From Paucibacter sp. TC2R-5 (GTDB lineage: Bacteria; Pseudomonadota; Gammaproteobacteria; Burkholderiales; Burkholderiaceae_C), in assembly GCF_025717605.1 (NCBI RefSeq), contig NZ_JAJIRQ010000011.1, positions 1 through 64,000 on the forward strand: 64,000 nucleotides of DNA. Reading direction: 5' to 3'. The translations under genes were made by a program, and so were the position numbers. This document shows, in pieces, positions 8,286 to 15,040 of this stretch; positions within the stretch are counted from its first letter, which is position 1; every line of letters begins with the position of its first letter. The notes below the pieces were generated by a model. The model was not told where the DNA came from, did not search any database, and saw only the letters and a program-made list of their open reading frames with translations.

Positions 8286-8756
8286 CTACTTGAGCGGAAT
8301 TGGCGTACCGCGATCCACCGGCACGGCGCTGATGCTGTTTTGCGGCGAGCCCTCGATCACGCGGTCGGAATAGGTCAGGTAGACCAGGGTGTTGCGCTTG
8401 GCGTCGACCATGCGCACGATGCGTAGCTTTTTGAAGATCAAGGAGGTCCGCTCATTGAAGACTTCTTCTTGCTGTGGCAGTGCTTTGGCGAAGGCAATGG
8501 GGCTGGTCTGGCGGCAGGCAATCGAAGCCTCGGATTTGTCCTCGGCCAGCCCCAAGCCGCCCTTGATGCCTCCGGTCTTGGCGCGCGACACATAGCAGGT
8601 CACGCCGCTGACTTTGGGGTCGTCATGCGCGTCGACGACGATTTTGTGGTCCGGGCCTATGAACTTGAAGACGGTGTCAACCTCGCCGACCGCGTCGGCC
8701 GCCAGCGCCAAAGCCGGGCCGCTCAGCGCCAGCAAGACTGTCAATTTGAGTCGCAT
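8286..8756 (-). CDS. creA: CreA family protein
   Basis: A 156-aa protein with a signal peptide (cleavage near ALALAADA) and the CreA core [21 protein letters not shown]...[23 protein letters not shown]. This matches the length and sequence pattern of the E. coli CreA family. It is periplasmic and its function is not known. There are two cysteines, at the VTCYVS and SIACRQ positions, that could form a disulphide. A strong GGAGG site precedes the ATG but can pair with CCTCC just upstream, so translation may be structure-limited. Confidence 0.9.
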   Translation of the reverse strand: MRLKLTVLLALSGPALALAADAVGEVDTVFKFIGPDHKIVVDAHDDPKVSGVTCYVSRAKTGGIKGGLGLAEDKSEASIACRQTSPIAFAKALPQQEEVFNERTSLIFKKLRIVRMVDAKRNTLVYLTYSDRVIEGSPQNSISAVPVDRGTPIPLK

Positions 8757-8763
8757 TGCAGAT

Positions 8764-8781
8764 CCTCCGTGAGCGTGGAGG
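8764..8781 (-). promoter_or_regulatory. Hairpin that could mask the creA ribosome-binding site
   Basis: On the minus strand CCTCC (8777-8781), eight bases, then GGAGG (8764-8768). The GGAGG is the creA Shine-Dalgarno, seven bases before the ATG. Perfect 5-bp pairing would bury it. The stem is short, so any effect may be modest or temperature dependent. Confidence 0.45.
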
Positions 8782-8784
8782 GTA

Positions 8785-9141
8785 TCAGGCCTGCAGTCTT
8801 GTGTGCGCTTGCCGACTGTCCAGCGGCGCCTGCGCCCGGTCGTGCAAGCCGTAGTCTCTTTGCACCTCGGCGACGCGCAGTCGGTAGTCAGCGAACACCT
8901 GGCTGCGCCCCAAGGCCTGCGTGCTGCGGTGTTGTTCCAGATTGCGCCAGGCCGCTACGGCCGCCTCGTCGCGCCAGAAGGACAGCGACAGCAGTTTGCC
9001 CGGCTCGCTTAGGCTGCTGAAACGCTCGATGCTGAGGAAGCCGTCGATCTGCGCCAACAAAGGACGCAGCTCGGCGGCCAGATCCAAGTACTCTTGGAAG
9101 TGCGCGGGATGGGGCTTGACTTCGAAAATGACGGCGATCAT
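8785..9141 (-). CDS. Antibiotic biosynthesis monooxygenase (ABM) domain protein
   Basis: A 118-aa dimeric-barrel protein. It starts [20 protein letters not shown] and contains [11 protein letters not shown] and [17 protein letters not shown], the standard ABM/heme-degrading-like pattern. Such proteins act as small monooxygenases or quinone or heme-interacting enzymes; the sequence does not say which. Its ATG overlaps the stop of the upstream P450 gene by 4 bases, so the two are translationally coupled and likely act together. Confidence 0.85.
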   Translation of the reverse strand: MIAVIFEVKPHPAHFQEYLDLAAELRPLLAQIDGFLSIERFSSLSEPGKLLSLSFWRDEAAVAAWRNLEQHRSTQALGRSQVFADYRLRVAEVQRDYGLHDRAQAPLDSRQAHTRLQA

Positions 9142-10310
9142 GGTTGCTCCTGCTCGAACCTGGCTGTGCTCAGTATGGGAATGCGCGCATTGGCCAAGGC
9201 CTTAAAGCCTGTGCACCGGGGTGTTTGCTGACGGGCGCCGCCCTCCAATGCCCGCCACAAAGCCACCGCACCCGCAGTCAATGCCAGCGCTATGCCGGGG
9301 CAGCGGTGGCGGCCGCTGCCGAAGCTCAGCGTATTGGTCTGTGTATCGGTCTGCGGATCATCGCTTCCGACCAGCAGCACCAGCAAGGCCTCTCCCGCTT
9401 GCAATGTCTGACCGGCCAGTACGCAGTCGCGCGAGGCCCAGCGGCGGGTGTGATGAATGGCGCCCGGCTGCCGAGCTGCCGCCTGGAGCAGGGCGGCACA
9501 AGCGGCCAAATCCGGTGTCGAGGCAGTCGAGGCTTCCATTGAGGTGGCCGCCAGCAGGGCAAGGCCGAGCAGGCCGGCGCCGGCCTCGTAGCTTTGCCAG
9601 AGCAGGGCCAGCGCCTGCGCTTGCCACCATGCTTGGCCACCATCCAACTCAAGTCGCAGCGCCTGTGTCTGTAGTGCAGCAGCCAGTGGCGCATCGGCTG
9701 CGTCGCCTAGCTGGGCCAATAGTTCAGCGACGGCTTGGTCGGCCGCGTCCAGCGCTACAAAGTCCGCTTGGGGTTTCAGTGCGAGCGCCATGGCCGCCAA
9801 CTTGGCCTGCAGCCCTGCTTGATCGGCCGCGTCGAACATGGGCAGGCCAAGCAGCGCGGCCACCGTGCAGGGAATACTGCGCCATTGCCAGTGGGACCAT
9901 TCCAGGCCAACACCCACGTCTAAAGCCAGGTCGGCTTGGCGCACAGCGATTTGCTCGACCAGGGCCGCGTCAAGCCGCTCGAGCGCCAACAGAACGGCGC
10001 GCTTCTCGGCCTCGCGCGCGGCGTCGTCGCGCATGCGCAACCAGCGCGCGAAGACGGCTCCAAAGGGGCGGCCTTGCAGGCTTACGGGTACAGCTTGGCC
10101 CGGTGGGCGTACGCCCAGAGCGGGGTGCTCCAAAGCGGCATGTGCCAGCGCTGGGCTTGCGGCAAGCCAGCAATCCGATGCCTGGTCGAACTGCAAGGCG
10201 GATTGCTCGCTCAGCGCGCTGTAAAAGCACTGCATGGCAGTGGAGTCGGGCGATGCGGCAGCATTGAGCACGCTCAGCGCAGCGGTGGGGGCGAGGTAAG
10301 GGCAAGTCAT
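9138..10310 (-). CDS. Cytochrome P450, atypical
   Basis: A 390-aa soluble P450. The heme-ligand loop FGSGRHRCPG gives Cys337. Other hallmarks are missing. The K-helix ExxR position reads AAAR (residues 277-280), so the usually invariant Glu is Ala. The I-helix region reads YEAGAGLLGLAL (251-262), without the acid-Thr pair used for O2 activation. It may use peroxide, act in a non-oxygenase reaction, or have lost function. It is coupled to the ABM gene downstream and divergent from an ArsR-type regulator. The substrate is unknown. Confidence 0.8.
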   Translation of the reverse strand: MTCPYLAPTAALSVLNAAASPDSTAMQCFYSALSEQSALQFDQASDCWLAASPALAHAALEHPALGVRPPGQAVPVSLQGRPFGAVFARWLRMRDDAAREAEKRAVLLALERLDAALVEQIAVRQADLALDVGVGLEWSHWQWRSIPCTVAALLGLPMFDAADQAGLQAKLAAMALALKPQADFVALDAADQAVAELLAQLGDAADAPLAAALQTQALRLELDGGQAWWQAQALALLWQSYEAGAGLLGLALLAATSMEASTASTPDLAACAALLQAAARQPGAIHHTRRWASRDCVLAGQTLQAGEALLVLLVGSDDPQTDTQTNTLSFGSGRHRCPGIALALTAGAVALWRALEGGARQQTPRCTGFKALANARIPILSTARFEQEQP

Positions 10311-10339
10311 GGCGCCAGTATCTTTGCCTTGCCTTGGTC

Positions 10340-10363
10340 ATGCTTCGTTTAGCATCGAAGCAT
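10340..10363. promoter_or_regulatory. Inverted repeat overlapping the ArsR start codon
   Basis: Perfect 8-bp arms ATGCTTCG (10340-10347) and CGAAGCAT (10356-10363) flank an 8-base spacer. The right arm includes the first two bases of the regulator's ATG. It sits in the 51-base divergent gap with the P450 gene, so a bound dimer could block both promoters. ArsR-type repressors commonly bind such long interrupted dyads. Confidence 0.6.
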
Positions 10364-11081
10364 GGATGAGCAGCAGACTTTTGCCGACGCGGCCTTGGCC
10401 GAGATTGCCCAGAGCATGGCCGAGCCGGCGCGGGCGCGCATCTTGTGCTGTTTGATGGATGGTCATGCCCGTACGGCTACCGAGTTAGCGGCGGTGGGTG
10501 AGGTGGCGGCTTCTACCGCCAGCGCGCATCTGGCGCGCTTGAGCAGCGCCGGCTTGATCGAGTGCCAGTCGCAGGGGCGTCACCGTTACTACAAGCTGGC
10601 CGGCGGCGAGGTCGGCGCGGCCCTGGAGGCGATGTTGGTGCTGGCCGGACGCAGCGTCAGCCGGGCATTGAAGCCCTTTGAGCCCAGCACACCGCCTGGC
10701 ATGCGGGAGGCGCGTCGCTGCTATGACCATCTTGCCGGCGACTGGGCCGTGCGTCTGCATGACCATGCTTTGCGCAGCAGCTGGCTAGAAGTTGATGCGG
10801 CCCTGCCGCGAGCCTATACGCTCAGCGCGACGGGGATTACGGGCTTTGCTGCCTTGGGCCTGGATGTGGAGGCCGCAAGGTCAAGCAGGCGACGCCTTGC
10901 CTGCGCCTGCATGGACTGGAGCGTACGCAGCCCGCATTTGGGCGGGGCCTTGGGCGCTGCTTGGCTGCAGCTGCTCATTAGGGACGCCTGGGTGGAGGGC
11001 GAACTGGACAGCCGCGCTGTGCGCATCACGCCGCGTGGCCGCAGCAGACTGCAGCGATTGCTGGGCAGCATTCCCGCATGA
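10362..11081 (+). CDS. ArsR family transcriptional regulator
   Basis: A 239-aa protein. The N-terminal winged helix (about residues 10-85) contains MAEPARARILCCLMDGHARTA and the recognition helix ASTASAHLARLSSAGLIECQSQGRHRYYKL. It lacks the CxC metal site of arsenic or cadmium sensors. The long C-terminal part, with MREARRCYDHLAGDWAVRLHDHAL, is typical of the larger ArsR members found in Burkholderiales, which probably sense a small organic ligand. It is divergent from the P450 gene and overlaps the transporter gene downstream (ATGA). No Shine-Dalgarno is evident; TAGCAT ends 6 bases before the ATG. Confidence 0.85.
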   Translation: MDEQQTFADAALAEIAQSMAEPARARILCCLMDGHARTATELAAVGEVAASTASAHLARLSSAGLIECQSQGRHRYYKLAGGEVGAALEAMLVLAGRSVSRALKPFEPSTPPGMREARRCYDHLAGDWAVRLHDHALRSSWLEVDAALPRAYTLSATGITGFAALGLDVEAARSSRRRLACACMDWSVRSPHLGGALGAAWLQLLIRDAWVEGELDSRAVRITPRGRSRLQRLLGSIPA

Positions 11082-12580
11082 AGCCTCAAAGACTTTGGCT
11101 GACGCTTGGCTTGCTGCTGCTGAGCTCGCTGGCTTGGGCTGCTGATGATGTCTTGCGCATAGGTTCCAAGCGTTTCACCGAGTCCTACATCTTGGCGCAT
11201 GTGTTGGCGCAAACTGCACAAGGAACGGATAAGTCCGGCAATGTGGAGGTGTTGGCTGGCCTGGGCAATACCGCCATTGTCTACGCCGCCCTGCAAGCCG
11301 GCAGTATTGATCTGTACCCCGAGTACGCCGGCACCATAGACCAGGAGATTTTGAAGAACAAGACGCCGTCAAGCTTGGCCGCAATGCGTGAGCAACTGAA
11401 GCCGCTGGGTCTGGGCGTTGATATCGCGCTGGGCTTCAACGATGGCTATGCCTTGGCGATGCAGGCAGATAGGGCGCAAGCGCTGGGCGTCAGCAAATTG
11501 TCCGATCTGGCCCGGCAGCCCCATTTGCGCTTGGGGCTCAGCAATGAATTCATTGGCCGAGCCGACGGTTGGCCCGGGCTGGCCAAACGCTATGGTCTGC
11601 GGCAGCAGCCGACCGGCCTCGACCATGGCTTGGCCTATGAGGCCTTGAGCGCCGGCCAAACCGATGTGATCGATATCTACACGACTGACGCCAAGATCGC
11701 CCACTTGGGCCTGCGCGTGTTGCAAGACGATGGCGCTCATTTCCCGCGTTATGACGCGGTTATTCTGTATCGGCTCGATGTGCCGCAGCGCTTTCCCGCC
11801 GCATGGGCGGCGCTGCAGGGTCTGGCCGGCAGCATCGACGAGGCGGCCATGATTAACATGAATGCCAAGGCCGAATTGCAGGGCAAGAGTTTTGAGCTGA
11901 TCGCCACCGAGCATTTGCAAGCCAAGTCCAGCGCGGTGAGCGAGCCCGCCCAAACGGGCTTTTGGCACAAACTGTTTGGCCCCGATTTGCTGCGTCTGAC
12001 CTTGCAGCACCTGAGTCTGGTTCTGACTTCGGTCGGGCTGGCGAGCGTGATCGGCCTGCCGCTTGCACTGCTGGTGGCGCCGCATGCGCGCCTGCAAGGC
12101 CTGCTGCTCGGGGCCTGTGGTTTGCTGCAAACCGTGCCCTCGCTGGCGCTGCTGGCCGCGCTGATCTCCTGGATCGAGCGCATCGGCAGCCTGCCGGCGA
12201 TGCTGGCACTGACGCTTTATGCCTTGCTGCCCATCATGCGCAATACCAGCACCGGCTTGGCCGAGGTGCCGGCGGGGCTCAAGCAGGCCGGCATGGCCCT
12301 GGGGCTCACGCCCTGGCAGAGCCTGCGCTTGATTGAGTTACCGCTGGCCTTGCCGCTGGTGCTGGCCGGCGTACGTACGGCGACAAGCATCGCCGTCGGC
12401 ACCGCGACGATTGCCGCCTTCATCGGTGCCGGAGGCTTGGGTGAGCGCATCGTCACCGGTCTGGCGCTGAATGACCACGAACTCTTGTTGGCCGGCGCAT
12501 TGCCGGCGGCCGCGCTGGCGCTGTTATTCGAGGCGGTATTTGCTGTTTTGGCGCTGGGCCTGCGCAGGCGCTTTGTTTGA
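11078..12580 (+). CDS. Glycine betaine/osmoprotectant-type ABC transporter, fused binding protein and permease
   Basis: A 500-aa fusion. Residues 1-22 form a signal peptide. Residues about 23-280 are an OpuCC/ProX-like binding domain (DVLRIGSKRFTESYILAHVLAQ, GSIDLYPEYAGTI, GQTDVIDIYTTDAKI). Residues about 300-500 are an OpuCB-like permease with several membrane helices and a conserved GVRTATSIAVGTATIAAFIGAGGLG coupling region. Such proteins import quaternary amines or related solutes. It is coupled to the ArsR gene by a 4-base overlap. No ATPase gene is next to it, so the energising subunit must be elsewhere. Confidence 0.85.
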   Translation: MKPQRLWLTLGLLLLSSLAWAADDVLRIGSKRFTESYILAHVLAQTAQGTDKSGNVEVLAGLGNTAIVYAALQAGSIDLYPEYAGTIDQEILKNKTPSSLAAMREQLKPLGLGVDIALGFNDGYALAMQADRAQALGVSKLSDLARQPHLRLGLSNEFIGRADGWPGLAKRYGLRQQPTGLDHGLAYEALSAGQTDVIDIYTTDAKIAHLGLRVLQDDGAHFPRYDAVILYRLDVPQRFPAAWAALQGLAGSIDEAAMINMNAKAELQGKSFELIATEHLQAKSSAVSEPAQTGFWHKLFGPDLLRLTLQHLSLVLTSVGLASVIGLPLALLVAPHARLQGLLLGACGLLQTVPSLALLAALISWIERIGSLPAMLALTLYALLPIMRNTSTGLAEVPAGLKQAGMALGLTPWQSLRLIELPLALPLVLAGVRTATSIAVGTATIAAFIGAGGLGERIVTGLALNDHELLLAGALPAAALALLFEAVFAVLALGLRRRFV

Positions 12581-12644
12581 GCCAGCCGCCGGGCCACGGC
12601 GCGGGCTTGCCCTAGACTGAGAACATCATGCGTCTTCTACACCA

Positions 12645-13403
12645 ATGAACGGTCTCGCCCCACTGCTTCAAATCGACGGTCACGTCGCCCGCATCACGCT
12701 GCGCCGGCCGCGCTTGGCCAATCGCTTGGAGATCGAGGATTTGCGCAGGCTGCGCGCGCAGGTCGATCAGGTCAACCGGGCGCACGAGGTGCGGGTCTTG
12801 GTGCTCAGCGGCGAAGGCCGTTACTTTTGTAGCGGTTTCAATATTGCCGCAGTGCCGGGCGTGAATGCCGGCGCCCTGTTCGAGGCCTTGGCGGATGACT
12901 GGGAGGCGGCGCGGCCCATCACGGTGGCCAAGATTCAGGGCGGGCTCTATGGAGGGGCGACCGATTTGGCGCTGGCCAGCGACTTCCGTTTGGGCGCGGC
13001 CGCCTGCGAGATGTTTGTGCCGGCGGCGCGCTTGGGCCTGCATTTCTATCAAGGAGGCCTGCAGCGCTATGTCAGCCGGCTGGGCCTGCAATGGGCCAAA
13101 CGGGTTTTGCTGGCGGGCGCTACCTTGGACGCCAAGCAAATGCTGGCCTGCGGCTTTCTGGATCAGCTCTTGGCCGGCGCTGCCGAGCTGGATGTGGCCA
13201 GCGAAGCCTTGGTGGCGGACCTGTTGCAGATGGCGCCTTTGGCCTTGCTGGGCATGAAGAAGCACTTGAACGCGATCGCCCGGGGTGCGCTGGATGAGGC
13301 AGCGCTGCAAGCCGATATCGCACATGCCAATCTTTCAAGGGATTTAGCCGAAGGCGTTGCTGCCTGGCAGGAAAAAAGACCAGCCCACTTCATCGGCGGA
13401 TGA
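12645..13403 (+). CDS. Enoyl-CoA hydratase/isomerase family protein
   Basis: A 252-aa crotonase-fold protein. The oxyanion-hole segments are visible as FCSGFNIAAVP and KIQGGLYGGATDLALASDFRLGA. The second catalytic Glu position is hard to assign (AARLGLHFYQGGLQRYVSRLG), so it may be an isomerase, decarboxylase or other crotonase rather than a hydratase. It stands alone between the transporter and the tdk region, with a terminator after it. The pathway is unknown. Confidence 0.85.
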   Translation: MNGLAPLLQIDGHVARITLRRPRLANRLEIEDLRRLRAQVDQVNRAHEVRVLVLSGEGRYFCSGFNIAAVPGVNAGALFEALADDWEAARPITVAKIQGGLYGGATDLALASDFRLGAAACEMFVPAARLGLHFYQGGLQRYVSRLGLQWAKRVLLAGATLDAKQMLACGFLDQLLAGAAELDVASEALVADLLQMAPLALLGMKKHLNAIARGALDEAALQADIAHANLSRDLAEGVAAWQEKRPAHFIGG

Positions 13404-13406
13404 GTG

Positions 13407-13434
13407 CCGCGGCAGCCCGTCGCGCGGATTTTTT
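13407..13434 (+). terminator. Intrinsic terminator after the crotonase gene
   Basis: CCGCG (13407-13411) and CGCGG (13423-13427) form a GC stem, followed after one A by TTTTTT. It lies a few bases past the stop codon. The remaining bases to 13617 hold the upstream region of the next small gene and no gene of their own. Confidence 0.65.
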
Positions 13435-13617
13435 AAACTGAATTTGGCGCAACTAGGGAATCCCCTCCCTCGCTCCAAGGGGGCGAGTAGCGAACTGCGC
13501 GCGAGATCGGCCTCCAGATAGTGGAAAATACAGGGTCGGCGCATTTGCCCAATCGGATCGAGGAAAATCCGGCTGAGCGTTTGTGCCAGGCTCTCTCTAA
13601 CTCAAATCAGGACCGAC

Positions 13618-13854
13618 GTGGCCAAGGACAGTACTAAAACCACCATCGAAGCTGATGGACTGCGCTACCGCTCAAAAGCTCCAGGTTCGCCATTTGCGGC
13701 GACCTCCTCCTTCGGTGCGGCAACCATGTCGTGCTTTTTGTGCGGCAAACATCGCCCGCGTGCAATGCTCAAGTCCAAGAAGCTTTTGGGCAAATCTCAA
13801 CCCGTATGCTCCCCCACTTGCAAGGAGCTGGATGAGTTGCTGACCAAGCCGTGA
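13618..13854 (+). CDS. Four-cysteine mini-protein, paralogue A
   Basis: A 78-aa protein from a GTG start, with AGGA six bases before it. Cysteines C39, C42, C64 and C68 have the spacing C-x2-C-x21-C-x3-C, suited to binding one zinc. The sequence DGLRYRSK...GSPF...SCFLCGKHRPRAMLKSKKLLGK is closely similar to the 70-aa protein at 14744-14956. I know no function; a zinc-ribbon RNA- or protein-binding role is plausible. The pair flanks the oppositely oriented tdk gene. Confidence 0.72.
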   Translation: MAKDSTKTTIEADGLRYRSKAPGSPFAATSSFGAATMSCFLCGKHRPRAMLKSKKLLGKSQPVCSPTCKELDELLTKP

Positions 13855-13900
13855 TGGCTTGAACCTGGAACAAAACGGCCCGCTCCGAGGCCGTGTTCCT

Positions 13901-14461
13901 TCAAATCTGCCTGAAGCAACGTCCGCAGACGGCCCGGTAACGGGCATTTCCGCCAATTTCGACCTGGTCACCGACGGTGACCTTGCGGTTGTTGGCGTCG
14001 ACACGCATATTCATTGTTGCCTTGCGACCACAGTCGCAGATGGTCTTCATCTCGTCCATCTCATCGGCCAAGGCCAGCAAACTGGCCGATCCGGGGAATA
14101 GCTCGCCCTGGAAATCGGTGCGCAGGCCGTAGCAAATGACCGGCAGGTTGTGGATATGGGCCAACTCATGCAGCGCCCAGACCTGCGTCTTGTTGAGAAA
14201 CTGAGCCTCGTCGATCAGCAGGCAGGCCACGCCAGGCTGCTCCGCATTCAAGGCCAGGAAATCGGTCTGCGGCTCAAACAGCTCCGCTTCGCGCTGCGGC
14301 CCCAGGCGCGAAGTGATCTGGCCGCTGCCGTAGCGGTCATCAACCCGCGCGGTAAACAAGCGCACGCTGTGGCCGCGCTCCTCATAGTTGTGCGCCACCT
14401 GCAGCAAGGCGGTCGACTTGCCTGCGTTCATTGCGGCATAACGGAAAAATAACTTGGCCAT
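13901..14461 (-). CDS. tdk: Thymidine kinase
   Basis: A 186-aa type II thymidine kinase that phosphorylates thymidine in pyrimidine salvage. The P-loop is AAMNAGKST (residues 9-17), the magnesium/base motif is LLIDEAQFL, and the lasso zinc site uses CDCGRK and VCGRCFRQI. The length is normal for the family. I chose the ATG at 14461. The frame stays open to 14641, but that extension is not tdk-like. No Shine-Dalgarno exists: the bases before the start are a run of ten C (minus strand), one base from the ATG. Confidence 0.93.
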   Translation of the reverse strand: MAKLFFRYAAMNAGKSTALLQVAHNYEERGHSVRLFTARVDDRYGSGQITSRLGPQREAELFEPQTDFLALNAEQPGVACLLIDEAQFLNKTQVWALHELAHIHNLPVICYGLRTDFQGELFPGSASLLALADEMDEMKTICDCGRKATMNMRVDANNRKVTVGDQVEIGGNARYRAVCGRCFRQI

Positions 14462-14462
14462 T

Positions 14463-14472
14463 GGGGGGGGGG
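14463..14472 (-). repeat. C10 homopolymer one base before the tdk start
   Basis: Ten consecutive G on the plus strand, so C10 in the tdk message, occupy exactly the place of the ribosome-binding site. Such tracts are prone to slippage. If translation began further upstream in the same frame, length changes would shift the frame. The exact count could also reflect assembly error. Confidence 0.8.
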
Positions 14473-14526
14473 ACTGGGGTTCAGTGTCGTTTGGAGTGAT
14501 CGGGCCATTGTCCTTGCAATCGCCTA

Positions 14527-14585
14527 ATCGAAGGACTTGCGCCGTCACTCCTTCGATCCGCCGCAGTAATCCCCTAAATAGGCGG
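14527..14585 (-). promoter_or_regulatory. Structured leader or operator upstream of tdk
   Basis: Perfect 9-bp arms ATCGAAGGA (14527-14535) and TCCTTCGAT (14549-14557) with a 13-base loop are followed at once by CCGCC (14558-14562) pairing with GGCGG (14581-14585). They lie 66-124 bases upstream of the tdk start, in the region shared with the divergent mini-protein gene. They could fold in the tdk leader or act as a DNA dyad. Confidence 0.5.
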
Positions 14586-14743
14586 TATGACTTACCCGAA
14601 TTGTGACAAAACCTGGGGCAAGCGAGGTAGTCAATTGCCATATCTGCCGCCTACTATTGTGTAGAGGGATGGGAGTAGTCAACGCATATCGGGCCCGTCG
14701 CGCCCCTCGCGCCGTGGGTCGGCAAGGCTAAGGAGTGAGAACA

Positions 14744-14956
14744 ATGAGCAAAGACACCTACACCAGCGTCAGCGACAACGGTCTGCGCTATGAGTCGAAG
14801 TTAGGCGGATCACCTTTTCTGGGTAGCGGCCACACCCGCTCCTGCTTCAAATGCGGCAAGCACCGCACACCCAATAACCTGCAGTCCAAGCGCGTGCTGG
14901 GGCGCACCGAGGTGGTTTGCAAGCCCGGCTGTGCCAAGCCCAAGGACAGTATTTAA
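14744..14956 (+). CDS. Four-cysteine mini-protein, paralogue B
   Basis: A 70-aa protein. The cysteines C34, C37, C59 and C63 have the same C-x2-C-x21-C-x3-C spacing as the protein at 13618-13854, and the flanking sequence (DNGLRYESK, GSPF, CFKCGKHR, SKRVLGR) matches closely. A clear AAGGAG precedes the ATG by 8 bases; an in-frame GTG three codons upstream overlaps this site and is unlikely. It is divergent from tdk. The function is unknown; zinc binding is inferred from the cysteine pattern. Confidence 0.8.
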   Translation: MSKDTYTSVSDNGLRYESKLGGSPFLGSGHTRSCFKCGKHRTPNNLQSKRVLGRTEVVCKPGCAKPKDSI

Positions 14957-15003
14957 GTCTCTGTGCATTGGCTGCGCCTTTTTGTAAGGGCGCGTGTCAG
15001 AGT

Positions 15004-15033
15004 TTGCGTGAGCGCCCGTGTATGGCCTAGACT
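15004..15033 (+). promoter_or_regulatory. Sigma-70 promoter giving a probable leaderless transcript
   Basis: TTGCGT (15004-15009), 18-base spacer, TAGACT (15028-15033). The -10 box ends 7 bases before the ATG at 15041, so the predicted transcription start falls on the start codon. No Shine-Dalgarno is present. This also supports 15041 over other candidate starts. Confidence 0.6.
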
Positions 15034-15040
15034 GGCTGGT

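Noticed and set aside
14462-14641. 60-codon N-terminal extension of tdk
   Set aside because: The extension is not tdk-like and runs through hairpins and the C10 tract. It is kept only as an alternative in the slippage idea.
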